Of a DNA stretch of 60,867 nt, positions 39,301 to 47,470 are shown piece by piece. The notes beneath the pieces were generated by a model, which saw only the letters and a program-made list of their open reading frames with translations, ran no database searches and was not told the DNA's origin. The position numbers and the translations under genes were made by a program. Numbering within the stretch: position 1 is the stretch's first letter; each line of letters opens with the position of its first letter. Location of the stretch: IMG/VR virus record IMGVR_UViG_3300017989_000014, positions 1 through 60,867 of that record. One strand, given 5' to 3'. This DNA comes from a virus.

Positions 39301-41768
39301 GTGCTCACACCGGAGATCCCGGCGATCTCCTCCATGACGTTCGTCCCGCCTACGAGGATGTCCGTGTTGAAGTACACTGTGTTATCGAACTCGTTCGACG
39401 GGCCGGTGAAGTGGTTGTACGCCGCTAGGTTCACGCTGCCGGTCGGGCTAAGTGCGTCGATCTGCACCTGCAAGGCGTTCGTGCCGGTCACCAGTTCATC
39501 CAGGCGCGTGGTCACGTTCGTGGTGCCAACAATAAGCTCATTCGTGACAACGACATTGCCGTCTGCCTGCAACACCATGATCGTGTCGTTCGCCGTCTTG
39601 AAGTAAATGTTGCCAGTCTCGTTATCCGAATCCGAGATACCGAAGTTTACGTCGCTGTTGCCGTAGGTGAACGCGAACACATCGTTCCCGGTCTGGTCAA
39701 GGAAGGCGATGGCGAAGTCCGCAGCACCGTTGGTGTCGCTGCTGTCGTACATATACAACTGCGGGAAAGCGTCCACTATCGACAGATCCTCGGTAGGATT
39801 GTTCGTGCCGATACCGACATCACCAGATCCGTCTACATACAAGCCCTCGTTCACGTTCTCGTCACCGTTGATCCAGTTACCGTTCAGGTTAATGAGCCCC
39901 TGCATCAACAGTTCGCCAGCGTTCACCATGCCGCTGAACTCACCACCAACCATGTTCGTCACATCACCAACCGTCTGGCCGTCGATGTCACCGAAGATCG
40001 TGATCGTCCCGGCACCGGCGATGTTGCCAACGTTCATGTTCAGGTTGGCTGTTGCAGCACCACCCTTGAAGGTCACGTCGTTGGAGAATATCGTATCACC
40101 GAAGAACGTGTTCGTGCTCGCGGCAGTGAACACGTTGGGCTGGTTCGTGTAGACCTCTGTCCCGCCAGCGAGCGTCAGCAGGTTCGTGGTCCCTGCATAA
40201 ATCGAACCGCCAACGTTCAGCTCTCCGGTGAAGTGGCCGTCGATGAAGTTCGTGACATTCGCGCTCGACTCACCGTCCACCTCTACACCAACGCCGACCG
40301 TCTCCGTATCAACAAGGTTGGCCCATATCGTGGCGTCCGTTGCGTCGATATTCCCGACATCAACGATGACCCCACCAACGACGTGCAGGTTGTCCTGCGG
40401 ATCGTTTGTGCCGATACCCACGTTGCCGTTGTACAGGGTCGTAGTGTTGAACGTGTTCGTAGCAGTGAACGTCTGGTTGCTCGCCAGGAAGGCAGTACCA
40501 CTCGCGCCGGGGATCGCCGTGATCTGGGTCTGTAGCGCGTTCGTGGACGCAACCCACACCTCGTAGTCCATCAGGTCGCCCGAGTTGACAGAGGGGCCTG
40601 CCCAGCGGTCGCGCCACACCTGCATCTCGTCGGGCTCTCCCACTACGCACTCGTATCGGAAGTCGTCAGACCATGCGATACCCTCTCCCTGCGTGAAAGC
40701 ATTCGTCTGTCGCTGGAGGATGTTGCCAGTCACCGGGTCGAACTCGAACACGAGAGGCGTAGCATCGCTGATGCAGAAGAACCGCCCGTCAACGATCTCG
40801 ATGTCGGATAGGTCATCTACGACATTCGACCACACCGCCTCTGCGTCGAACGGCTCGGTCATCGTGAGCTTGTTGCTGGCTGCTACGAGTCCGATCTCGA
40901 AGAACCGCATCGCGTTATCGCCAGGGTCCTCGCCCTCTTGCACGCCGTACCACTTGTCGGCGTTCTCGTCGTAGGCAATACCTTCAAGGCCGTCGGTCGC
41001 GTTGCTGGGTGCGTTCTGGTCAAAGGTCCACTGGGTGAAGTCAGCATCGTCGATGGTCGTCGTGTTCGTATCGATCCCGATGAAGTAGATGCCCTGCGGA
41101 ACTCCGCTGTCGTCGTATCCGCCCTCTTCGCAGATCGCGAAGTTCGTGCCACCGTACCACTCGATGCCTTCCAGGTCCTTGAACCCAGTCAGCGTTACGC
41201 GCTGCTGCAAGGTGTTGTCCGGCTCGAATCGGTGCGCGTAGACGTACTTCGTCTGGTTGAAGTTGTTCTCCATCCACCAGAACATTCTCCTGTTCTGGTC
41301 CCAGGTCACGGCACCAACGTTATCGATCTCCGGGTCAGCCGCGTAATCTGAGGCGTTGACGATGTCTTCGAGGTCGTTCGTGAGGTAGGCATCGCCCATC
41401 GTCTCCAGGGTGTAGCGATTCCCGGTGGCTCGGACCCACGTGCCTGCACCAGTAACGTCGTTGGTGCAGACCCACTGGTAATTGCGCTCTGACCCGTCCA
41501 CAAACCGGATGATCGAGTTCGTGACCACGAACGGGCCATTCGTAAACCCGACTTCTCCATCCACGTACAGCTTGCCGTGTACAATACCCCCGTCCCAGGT
41601 CGATACGAGGCTGTCGCGGTGGTCCTTCGGCGAGATGTCCTGCGTTACGTTATCCTGTAGCAGCGTCAGCGTAGTGTCGCGATCACGGATCGTGGCATTT
41701 GTCTGCCCGTAGGCTGAGCCAACAACCAGCCACAGGGCGAGAGCGGTCATAAAAATACGGCTGGCCAT
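36387..41768 (-). CDS. Giant secreted tail-fibre-like protein with SdiA-regulated beta-propeller
   Basis: The product has 1,793 residues from ATG 41768. Sec signal 1-21 (MASRIFMTALALWLVVGSAYG). Residues about 110-395 form an SdiA-regulated-type beta-propeller (VTWDQNRRMFWWMENNFNQ; LEGIEWYGGTNFAICEEGG; DGLEGIAYDENADKWYGVQE). The rest is fibre-like beta structure broken by heptad units (TSTAALQTQVDA-like, five copies) that probably drive trimer formation. Short VGIGTNDPQ and TAGDTMTGDL units are classic phage/adhesin fibre repeats. It is the longest gene after the polyvalent one and probably forms the main long fibre or a surface adhesin. The signal peptide is the odd feature. Confidence 0.7.
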   Translation of the reverse strand: MASRIFMTALALWLVVGSAYGQTNATIRDRDTTLTLLQDNVTQDISPKDHRDSLVSTWDGGIVHGKLYVDGEVGFTNGPFVVTNSIIRFVDGSERNYQWVCTNDVTGAGTWVRATGNRYTLETMGDAYLTNDLEDIVNASDYAADPEIDNVGAVTWDQNRRMFWWMENNFNQTKYVYAHRFEPDNTLQQRVTLTGFKDLEGIEWYGGTNFAICEEGGYDDSGVPQGIYFIGIDTNTTTIDDADFTQWTFDQNAPSNATDGLEGIAYDENADKWYGVQEGEDPGDNAMRFFEIGLVAASNKLTMTEPFDAEAVWSNVVDDLSDIEIVDGRFFCISDATPLVFEFDPVTGNILQRQTNAFTQGEGIAWSDDFRYECVVGEPDEMQVWRDRWAGPSVNSGDLMDYEVWVASTNALQTQITAIPGASGTAFLASNQTFTATNTFNTTTLYNGNVGIGTNDPQDNLHVVGGVIVDVGNIDATDATIWANLVDTETVGVGVEVDGESSANVTNFIDGHFTGELNVGGSIYAGTTNLLTLAGGTEVYTNQPNVFTAASTNTFFGDTIFSNDVTFKGGAATANLNMNVGNIAGAGTITIFGDIDGQTVGDVTNMVGGEFSGMVNAGELLMQGLINLNGNWINGDENVNEGLYVDGSGDVGIGTNNPTEDLSIVDAFPQLYMYDSSDTNGAADFAIAFLDQTGNDVFAFTYGNSDVNFGISDSDNETGNIYFKTANDTIMVLQADGNVVVTNELIVGTTNVTTRLDELVTGTNALQVQIDALSPTGSVNLAAYNHFTGPSNEFDNTVYFNTDILVGGTNVMEEIAGISGVSTNDLNKWATTNYFEDGIEVSGGRIFVTNTTQIDVMIPADETAMRVLNDETADAVVFIGSDSGAQGGKITVNDTNGTQGVEINGDGRIIFNLIGSDPTHEEGTMFYDPDHHAFAYYNDDADVTVQIGQELVRRVKNTNGDTLTNGMAVRISGGAAHAPEVQLAVGDAVTNATVYGLVTSSNIANNQFGYVTVAGAVHDIDTSNWAVGDKLYLHPTEAGVITNVAPDGASGEYAEHIGIVEYVHATEGQVKIHLEHAPAAADLYGQRSLDWDQATNDAVQLISQTNDYANINGDTFAGDVNMGANIITNVATLYADEVHLEEGAPYDLDDAMRYGDVIDLFGQFSSLRLFGTTNAHPVITGASALEGSLPAAGLWAVTNALSTGTNLIGYWYWTNAVGANVTIPAGLYNMDYWIGYDSIGGPTISGQVALVYGTTGSSNEIKRSTIRLLSSALTEYDDSIYLETNITVTATSYLGVAYYALRSGGVSADLYVQGGTEAYSTHLDTPNLEQAGIYASKAYVDGATNDLKGDWIDPLNTSTAALQTQVDAKVAKAGDTMTGDLVMSGDTADLVITNQSDLRIEMYDDTSAVEGFSVDTTTNHWTVGLNANRAGEMYLYDVAGEDAPSRYIELDAETGIDVHGTNIASAIGTLNTSTAALQTTVSGLEGQTNDYAYVGLGNTWTTTNTVSAEWHFDADPNIYGTNVMQAIGILNGATGDYVNVNGGSMSGALDMTGNNITNVDHFEAAQISGNVDFPQTPSFSGGFTGDGLNASESQVTVKTNLIVNGLAHEFQSGTISFTGDITYNTANGDRVAATTGDFARVESDTLLAGSTNVADELSNLFTATNGITTLNTSTSALQTQVTALDNMYDQAGHAPYEIAAAASITLDPTNGLWQAHFATGVVTIAIEPGNTGEQQEIWFGLRASNTVTWTGLGTTFQTNDAYRGISLSNAYYSTIAIWSEFGETNWYINQVSP

Positions 41769-41778
41769 TTGGTTCTCC

Positions 41779-42237
41779 TTACTGCTCCGCAGGCAAGACT
41801 CCGTTGTCGGTCAGGACCTCTTTCCAGTCATCGCCGGTCTGGAGGATGAATGATGCCTTGTCCACGCGGCCGGTGATCGCGTTGCGGCGTGCCTGTAACT
41901 TCGCCTTGTTTGCGTCCCACCACATCTGAAAATGCGCGTTGCTCAACCGTCGGGCACCGGTACGCCCGAGCCACTTCGCGCAGAAGTGCTTCGTGTAGAA
42001 CACGGCGTAGTAGACAACCGTGTTCGTGTCAGCAGCGAGGCTCCCCTCCTGGTAGTACTTCCACGGGTCGTTGTCCAACGTCTCGCTCGTTTTGAGGAGC
42101 GAACGCAGGCCGGTCTTCAGCTTCGTTCGCGTCGCGGCGTCAAGGTCGTCCTTCTGGATGCCGACTACCACGTACTTCGGGAATGCCAGGACCGAGACCA
42201 CTGCCAGAATCCAAATCAGGAATGCCATCTTCTTCAT
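41779..42237 (-). CDS. Secreted small protein, unknown function
   Basis: The product has 152 residues; ATG 42237 chosen for AAGGAG with 6-base spacing; the longer frame upstream lacks a site. Signal: MKKMAFLIWILAVVSVLAF, cut near AFP. The mature part is (alpha)-helical and charged (DLDAATRTKLKTGLRSLLKT; WWDANKAKLQARRNAITGRV). It is flanked by fibre genes and may be a fibre chaperone or a virion protein. No family is recognised. Confidence 0.55.
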   Translation of the reverse strand: MKKMAFLIWILAVVSVLAFPKYVVVGIQKDDLDAATRTKLKTGLRSLLKTSETLDNDPWKYYQEGSLAADTNTVVYYAVFYTKHFCAKWLGRTGARRLSNAHFQMWWDANKAKLQARRNAITGRVDKASFILQTGDDWKEVLTDNGVLPAEQ

Positions 42238-42247
42238 CGTCATCTCC

Positions 42248-43696
42248 TTAAAGACCGAACCCGCCGTCGGTATTTTCCTGGGCGAAGACTGCGGCGACCT
42301 CACCAGTAGTAAGCGCTCGGTTCCACAACTGCGGTCGAGCAAGCCACCCGTTCCATGCCAGATACCCATCGCCGCTATTAAAGTAACTGCTGAACGTCAT
42401 CTTCGTCCACGCAGACGCACCGTTGGTGTCTGCGTTGATCCAGCTACCGTGGTTGCTGCCGCTCGTGACGGTCCAGGTGCTCTGCGTACCGTTGATGTAG
42501 GTCACGTAAGACGAGCCGTCCGCTGTGAACGCCAGGTGGTACCAGGTGTTCGTCGTGAGCGCATCTCCGGCAGGTGCCTGGATGGCGCAGTAGCTGGAGA
42601 TGGTCCGGCAAGTGAGGTACGGGCGTGCCGCATTGATGCCGAAACCGAGGTGGCGGTCGCCGTCGCTCGTCGGAGGGGCCATGCCGAAAACATCGTGCTC
42701 CCCAACCCCGTCGTCAGTGCTGTATGCCCAGCAGGCAAACGTACCCTCAGACGAAGCCTTGATCGCGCCGTAATCGTTCGTCGTGGCCAGCAGATGATCG
42801 TTGTTGCCATCGAACTCGAAGGCGTTCCAGGCGATCCCGGCGTCGTTGCTGGACACGAACAACGGCTCCGCACTCGTGCCCTGGTTGATCGAAGCGTGAT
42901 CCTCATACGGGCTTGTGTCAGCAGTCGTACCTGCGGTCGGGTTGTTCGTTGCGTCGAACGTGTACCGGCGCAGCACCTTCGTCCACCAGGGGTACGAGGC
43001 GCTGAGTGACGTAGCGTTCGTCCACGCACCTCCGGTTGCCGTGACAGACCAGTTGCTGCCGTTGAGAGCTACAATGTCGGCACCTGCCGCGTTCGTTGCG
43101 TCACTCGATGCCGGGGCACCGTCAGCCAACAGGCCCGCACCAGGAATGATGAGCGCGTCGGTAGATGCAGGAGTGATCTGCAACACCTGCTGGTAGGCCG
43201 TGTTACGGACTGAAATCGAACGGCCCGCTACAGCGTCCGGCAACTCGATCTCCGTGGCACCGTCGTAGGTGACATTGAACACCGTGCCGAAGGTATCGTT
43301 CGTCGTGGCGGTGATGCCTGCGGCTGGGATCGAACGAACCGTAAGCGTCGGGTCGTACGGCGTGATCCCGCTCACCTGGGACTGAAGTGCAGACGTGCTC
43401 GTGTTGAGAGTCGTCACATCAGTCGTCAGGTTATTCGTGGCGGTAGAGAGCGACGAGACATCCGACACAAGACCGTTCGTCGCGGCCGCGAGATTCCCGA
43501 TCTCGTCGGCTACATTCGTCGTTCCTGTCAGGAGCGAGCCGATCGTCTTCTGGCCGGAGATCACCTGGGCAGTATCGAGCGTCACGAAGTTGTTCGTAGG
43601 GATCGTCGTCCCAACATCCGTGCGCTCGCCATTCACGTACACGCCAGCGAAGGCGGTGGACGCGGCAAGAAGCAGTCCAACTGTAAGAAAACGCAT
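42248..43696 (-). CDS. Secreted fibre protein with LamG domain
   Basis: The product has 482 residues; ATG 43696 with GGGAA upstream. Signal MRFLTVGLLLAASTAFAG, cut at AFA-G. Residues 35-130 hold coiled/heptad units of the same kind as the giant fibre (LNTSTSALQSQVSG; LSTATNNLTTDVTTL). The C-terminal 230 residues are a LamG-like domain (FEFDGNNDHLLATTNDYGAI ... TWYHLAFTADGSSYVTYING). This is a trimer-stalk plus binding-domain architecture, likely receptor or glycan binding. Confidence 0.65.
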   Translation of the reverse strand: MRFLTVGLLLAASTAFAGVYVNGERTDVGTTIPTNNFVTLDTAQVISGQKTIGSLLTGTTNVADEIGNLAAATNGLVSDVSSLSTATNNLTTDVTTLNTSTSALQSQVSGITPYDPTLTVRSIPAAGITATTNDTFGTVFNVTYDGATEIELPDAVAGRSISVRNTAYQQVLQITPASTDALIIPGAGLLADGAPASSDATNAAGADIVALNGSNWSVTATGGAWTNATSLSASYPWWTKVLRRYTFDATNNPTAGTTADTSPYEDHASINQGTSAEPLFVSSNDAGIAWNAFEFDGNNDHLLATTNDYGAIKASSEGTFACWAYSTDDGVGEHDVFGMAPPTSDGDRHLGFGINAARPYLTCRTISSYCAIQAPAGDALTTNTWYHLAFTADGSSYVTYINGTQSTWTVTSGSNHGSWINADTNGASAWTKMTFSSYFNSGDGYLAWNGWLARPQLWNRALTTGEVAAVFAQENTDGGFGL

Positions 43697-43706
43697 AGCT
43701 TTTCCC

Positions 43707-44099
43707 TTACTGAAGCGACTTCGCAAACGTCACGAAAGCCGTGTTCGTATCCGTGTTCTCGATAATCAACACACCGTTCTCGCAGACGGGGATCTTCCCG
43801 CCGTTTGACTCGAACAAGAACGTCACCATTGCCGCGTCATTGTCTGTAGACACGGTGTTCGTGTACGTGTGCTGGACCGCGCCGTTGGTGTAGATGTTCT
43901 CGACGGTGTACACGGTCGTCGTGTTCGCTGTGCCTGCAGGGAACGTGACCATGATGCTCTCGATCGAAACCTTGTACCCGCCACTGTTCGTCCAGGCTAC
44001 AGTGCCATTCATCGGCGTCTTCCATACGGAATCCAGCGGCCCGGCAAGGCACAAGCTAGCCGCGCAGGCGATTGCGGCGATGATAACGAGCTTCTTCAT
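43707..44099 (-). CDS. Secreted beta-rich small protein
   Basis: The product has 130 residues from ATG 44099 (GGAGAGAAC upstream). Signal MKKLVIIAAIACAASLCLAG, cut at LAG or, with Cys17 in SLCLAG, possibly not a lipobox. The mature part is a single Thr/Asn-rich beta domain (YTVENIYTNGAVQHTYTNTV). It lies between fibre genes and is probably a fibre-associated or decoration protein. Confidence 0.55.
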   Translation of the reverse strand: MKKLVIIAAIACAASLCLAGPLDSVWKTPMNGTVAWTNSGGYKVSIESIMVTFPAGTANTTTVYTVENIYTNGAVQHTYTNTVSTDNDAAMVTFLFESNGGKIPVCENGVLIIENTDTNTAFVTFAKSLQ

Positions 44100-44108
44100 G
44101 TTCTCTCC

Positions 44109-45221
44109 TTAGTGTTTGATGATGAAGTTCACGTAGACATTCTTCGGGCGAGTCTCGTTCGTGGTTGTAGAGGAGGCTGCACCCGGCGGGAAACTCATCT
44201 GCGTCGTCGTCTGCGTATCGTCTGCGCTCTGCCCTCTATGCTCAAGGTAGGTGTCTGTTCCATCGGACGACTGAGCGGTTGGGAACGTGTGATTGTGTGC
44301 CTGAACGCTGTCTACCTGACGGCTACCTACGTTATCGCCCGAGTTGCCATCGCCTGTGTTCTTGAGGCGGTCAGCAGCGTCAGGGTCGCGGCCCTGGCCG
44401 TTGTCCCATCCGCGCAAGAAGTAGCCGCGAAGATCAGGCACTCGGAACTTGCCTGCCGCAATGTTGAAGCCGAAGTTCGTGCCGATCGTGAAGTAGAGGT
44501 TTGAATATACACCGTTCGTTTCGTACCCGGTTCCGTCACAGAAAAGGAATCCGCTCGGCGCGTTACTCATCGAGCCCCATGGAAGGATCGTGCCCGCAGG
44601 CACGACATTCGTGTCGAACCCTGGCCAGGAATCCCGCGCTACACCACCAAGCGTGATGCTGTTGCTTACGGTGAGGTTCGAAGCGACGACGAGGCTATCC
44701 TGACACTCGGCATAGTAGAAGCTCTGCGTGGTACCCGTCTTGTAGACGATCGTCTGTGTGTTCGTAACGACCCGCAGGATCTCGGATGAGTCGGCGCTCT
44801 GGATTACACCAGTACCGCCTTTCGACTGGTCCCACAGCGGGTTCCAGTAATCCGCCTTGGGCGCGCCAGTAACGATTCCAGAGCCCTGGAATACCGTGAA
44901 GTATCCTGCATCGACTCCACCGTTCACTGTCACGGTGACGCCGTTCGAGATGTCAAAGTATGTGTCCGCAGCGAACACGAGGTGAAGGTTGGTGGGGAAG
45001 GTAACGCTCTTATCGACATCCCAGCGACCGCCATCGATGACGACGTACGAGAACCTGTCTCCCATCCTGTCCACAAAATTGGTCAGCGTTGTCCCGTTGA
45101 GACTGCTGCCATATTGCGCTGCGAACACACGGTAAAAACTACGCTTCACCGACTGCGAGTACACGAGCACCGCTGAACACATCAGGAAGATCGTGTATAC
45201 GATTATGGCTTTCTTGAACAT
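44109..45221 (-). CDS. Secreted tail-collar-domain fibre protein
   Basis: The product has 370 residues; ATG 45221 has AGGAGGAG upstream, and the longer frame lacks a site. N-terminal signal/anchor (FKKAIIVYTIFLMCSAVLVY). The middle is beta-helix-like (TDGG, YVVIDGGRWDVDKSVTFPT). The C-terminal 190 residues are a Phage_Tail_Collar domain: VPAGTILPWGSMSNAPSGFL, CDGTGY, FRVPDLRGYFLRGWD, ending NETRPKNVYVNFIIK. Collar domains form knob-like receptor-binding heads in microcystin-dependent/tail-fibre proteins. Confidence 0.75.
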   Translation of the reverse strand: MFKKAIIVYTIFLMCSAVLVYSQSVKRSFYRVFAAQYGSSLNGTTLTNFVDRMGDRFSYVVIDGGRWDVDKSVTFPTNLHLVFAADTYFDISNGVTVTVNGGVDAGYFTVFQGSGIVTGAPKADYWNPLWDQSKGGTGVIQSADSSEILRVVTNTQTIVYKTGTTQSFYYAECQDSLVVASNLTVSNSITLGGVARDSWPGFDTNVVPAGTILPWGSMSNAPSGFLFCDGTGYETNGVYSNLYFTIGTNFGFNIAAGKFRVPDLRGYFLRGWDNGQGRDPDAADRLKNTGDGNSGDNVGSRQVDSVQAHNHTFPTAQSSDGTDTYLEHRGQSADDTQTTTQMSFPPGAASSTTTNETRPKNVYVNFIIKH

Positions 45222-45229
45222 GTCTCCTC

Positions 45230-45856
45230 CTAAGAGCCGAGCGTGATGGCGTCGGTGATGTAAACGCGCCCGTCGACCTCGATGGCCAGATACCACGTGG
45301 TCGAAGAGCCCGTGTGAGTTATTGAGTGCGAGTATGCCCCAGACGAATCCGTGATGACCGTCCATTCAACGCTCGTGTCTCCGCCTGTTGGGACCGACAA
45401 TGTGACATCGTTCGGGTTCGTGTTGTCGTCGATGAGCCACATCCGCAAAGAGGTGTACGTGAGGTTGTCCGGGTGATCGTTTACCTGGATGGATATCGTG
45501 GCCGTGTTACTCACCACGCTAGGTGTGCCAAGGGTTAGGTTCGGCAGCGCGGCCAGCTCAAGCAGCAGAGCCCTGGTGACCCACATCTCTACGCGGTCGC
45601 CGTCGCAGAAGGTGTTGGCAATAGTGCCATCGGCTGCTCGCTCGATCGTCGCGACCTTGGTCGTTGCGTCGAACGCTGTCACCTTCACGATCTCCTTCGT
45701 GGCGTCCGTTGCTCGGACCAACACGAGGTAGAAGTAGTCGTCGTTCGTGATCGTTGGCCATCCGGACACGCTTGAGACCGTCATCGTGAGGTCAGTGTCC
45801 GTGATGTCTCCATCCAGCGTCGTCCGGATGTAGTTTGCAGGCAACGGTGCGTACAT
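45230..45856 (-). CDS. Fibre-type structural protein
   Basis: The product has 208 residues from ATG 45856 (GGAGACTCGATC upstream). The first 100 residues (VRATDATKEIVKVTAFDATT ... IERAADGTIANTF) are a module I know from phage fibre and baseplate-type proteins. The C-terminal half is beta-rich with Asp/Asn. No signal peptide. It is the first fibre-type gene after the connector genes and may attach the fibres to the virion (inference). Confidence 0.55.
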   Translation of the reverse strand: MYAPLPANYIRTTLDGDITDTDLTMTVSSVSGWPTITNDDYFYLVLVRATDATKEIVKVTAFDATTKVATIERAADGTIANTFCDGDRVEMWVTRALLLELAALPNLTLGTPSVVSNTATISIQVNDHPDNLTYTSLRMWLIDDNTNPNDVTLSVPTGGDTSVEWTVITDSSGAYSHSITHTGSSTTWYLAIEVDGRVYITDAITLGS

Positions 45857-45867
45857 GATCGAGTCTC

Positions 45868-46140
45868 CTATCCGATGTCAAAGCCGGAGTCGTATCCGCT
45901 GTCGTAGGCACCACCAGGGGTGTATGCCCCGCCGTGTAGCGGGTAGTCACCGATAACTGGACTGAATGCCGCGACGTCAGTCGTCTTCGAGTCATCCTGA
46001 AACACGATGAAAGCGCGGTTGATTCTAAACTGGTCGGCCGACACTGACGCAGTGAGCTTCGTCCCCTGGCTGATCTTCTGGCAATGGCTACTGCCGGAGG
46101 AACTCGTCGAACAACTACCGGTGTTGCACGTACTGCTCAT
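45868..46140 (-). CDS. Small Ser/Cys-led protein
   Basis: The product has 90 residues from ATG 46140 overlapping the previous stop. N-terminus MSSTCNTGSCSTSSSGSSHC is rich in Ser and Cys. Then a short beta domain and a Gly/Tyr/Asp-rich tail (GGAYTPGGAYDSGYDSG). It is probably a minor structural or fibre-assembly protein. No family is recognised. Confidence 0.5.
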   Translation of the reverse strand: MSSTCNTGSCSTSSSGSSHCQKISQGTKLTASVSADQFRINRAFIVFQDDSKTTDVAAFSPVIGDYPLHGGAYTPGGAYDSGYDSGFDIG

Positions 46141-46484
46141 GATGCTTCCGCAAACTGCTCGTAGACCCGAAAAGACTGTTTATCCAGAACCGTCTGTGCT
46201 CCCGATGAGAACGTGATGATTATCTGCCCCTCGTAACGACCCGGGGTCAGGTCCTCCAGGCCGTCAGATGGCCAGGAGAGCCGCACGTAGCCGGTCTCGC
46301 CTTCGTCGACCTTCGTCATGGCCTGCTCGAAGAGCGTCGTTGCAGAGCCTTTCATGCGAAAGCGGAACGCCAGGGTGGTGTTGCTCCCGGACACATCGAC
46401 GGGCTCATCGTTCGAATCGTTCTTCAGTTGAAAGATAACGTCAGGGAGTGTGTCGTTCGCTACGACGCGGATAAGTGAACTCAT
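46137..46484 (-). CDS. BppU-type N-terminal-like structural protein
   Basis: The product has 115 residues. ATG 46484 chosen for the ATGA overlap with the upstream stop; a frame from 46664 is longer but reads through the neighbour. The sequence NDTLPDVIFQLKNDSNDEPV, then DVSGSNTTLAFRFR, is the beta-sandwich pattern of phage baseplate/fibre-adaptor N-terminal domains. Likely links fibres to the virion. Confidence 0.5.
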   Translation of the reverse strand: MSSLIRVVANDTLPDVIFQLKNDSNDEPVDVSGSNTTLAFRFRMKGSATTLFEQAMTKVDEGETGYVRLSWPSDGLEDLTPGRYEGQIIITFSSGAQTVLDKQSFRVYEQFAEAS

Positions 46485-47104
46485 AGAAGCCAACTCTCCC
46501 CTTGGGCATCGGTCTCGGCACCAACACCCTGATTGCTGTAGAAGAAGATCGCATCGGCCAGGAGTCGCCTGTACTCCCCCTTGTAATAGCCTGCGAGCTG
46601 CGGGTTGTAGAAAGCCTTGCTTGGCATCGAGAGGAGCTTCATGGCCGTCCCTGCGGCCCAGCACTCGTACCAGCGGTTGAAGAAGTGAGTCGGGATGTAG
46701 ACCGCGCAGGGCGATGGGACGATAACGAGGTCCATCGTGAGCCCATCCGCCTCATCCTCGCTGGGCTCGACGGCAAGCTTAATCATCGGCCCGTCATCGC
46801 CATCGAAGAGAGAGTAGTCCTCCCCAGCCGTCATCAAGGAATCCTTGTACTTGCAGGTGCCGTCCTTGATCGTCTCCACCCTCGTGCAAGCGATATCCAC
46901 GTGAGTCGTGTCGTAGTCCAGGTCGTAATCGACCACGTCTTCGATCAGGCCAATCGTATCGGCCTCAATCGTCCAGCCCTCTGTCCTTCGGAAGAACTCG
47001 ATGATAATGTTACGCGCTTCCTGGAGCATCAGCGGCTTGGGAGCGCCAGGAACGATCGTGACGACATGCGGCAGGAGGCATGATTCGATTTCAGTTTTCG
47101 CCAT
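46481..47104 (-). CDS. Head-tail connector-like protein
   Basis: The product has 207 residues from ATG 47104. YNPQLAGYYKGEYRRLLADA and FFNRWYECWAAGTAMKLLSM match a conserved C-terminal pattern of podovirus connector/tail-adaptor proteins. The N-terminal half has LMLQEARNIIIEFFRRTEGW. It lies right after the small adaptor gene, in the canonical place for the next ring of the connector. Confidence 0.55.
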   Translation of the reverse strand: MAKTEIESCLLPHVVTIVPGAPKPLMLQEARNIIIEFFRRTEGWTIEADTIGLIEDVVDYDLDYDTTHVDIACTRVETIKDGTCKYKDSLMTAGEDYSLFDGDDGPMIKLAVEPSEDEADGLTMDLVIVPSPCAVYIPTHFFNRWYECWAAGTAMKLLSMPSKAFYNPQLAGYYKGEYRRLLADAIFFYSNQGVGAETDAQGESWLL

Positions 47105-47113
47105 CTGACTCTC

Positions 47114-47452
47114 CTACAGCGCTACACGGTCATTGAACTCCCGGAGATGCTGCTTGGATAGATCCATGTTGTCCACGTCCTCGGCATCCTCGCCAAGAGC
47201 GCGCCAGCAGACGTAACTGCACAACGCGGCGCGGTACTCCGTACGCATTGAAATCGTTGAGTTGGTGGCCGTTGCCTCGTCCGGCGCGTCGATCACCACT
47301 GAGGTAAGGTGGAAGGCGTCCGGGGCCAGACGCCATATCTCCTGGAGGCCATCGCTGATGTACCGGAGGAGTCGCGTATCGCCCCAGCGATACTCCTCTA
47401 CGGTGTCGGAGATCAGGTCTCTCACTCGACTGATGATGTCCGCTGCTGTCAT
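47114..47452 (-). CDS. DUF6682-like head-tail adaptor
   Basis: The product has 112 residues from ATG 47452. It begins ADIISRVRDLISDTVEEYRW, then LLRYISDGLQEIWRLAPDAF, the helical-bundle pattern of phage adaptor proteins near the portal (a family I know as DUF6682-like). It docks on the portal and carries the tail. Placement between decoration and connector genes fits. Confidence 0.6.
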   Translation of the reverse strand: MTAADIISRVRDLISDTVEEYRWGDTRLLRYISDGLQEIWRLAPDAFHLTSVVIDAPDEATATNSTISMRTEYRAALCSYVCWRALGEDAEDVDNMDLSKQHLREFNDRVAL

Positions 47453-47470
47453 CGCTGGCCTCTCCAGTCC

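Noticed and set aside
36387-41768. Fibre repeats as a mobile or tandem-duplication array
   Set aside because: Repeats are short protein heptads, diverged at the DNA level, without target-site duplications.
45292-45304. TACCACGTGGTC near-palindrome as a second parS site
   Set aside because: It lies in a coding region, lacks the TGTT/AACA outer half-sites and is explained by codon use.
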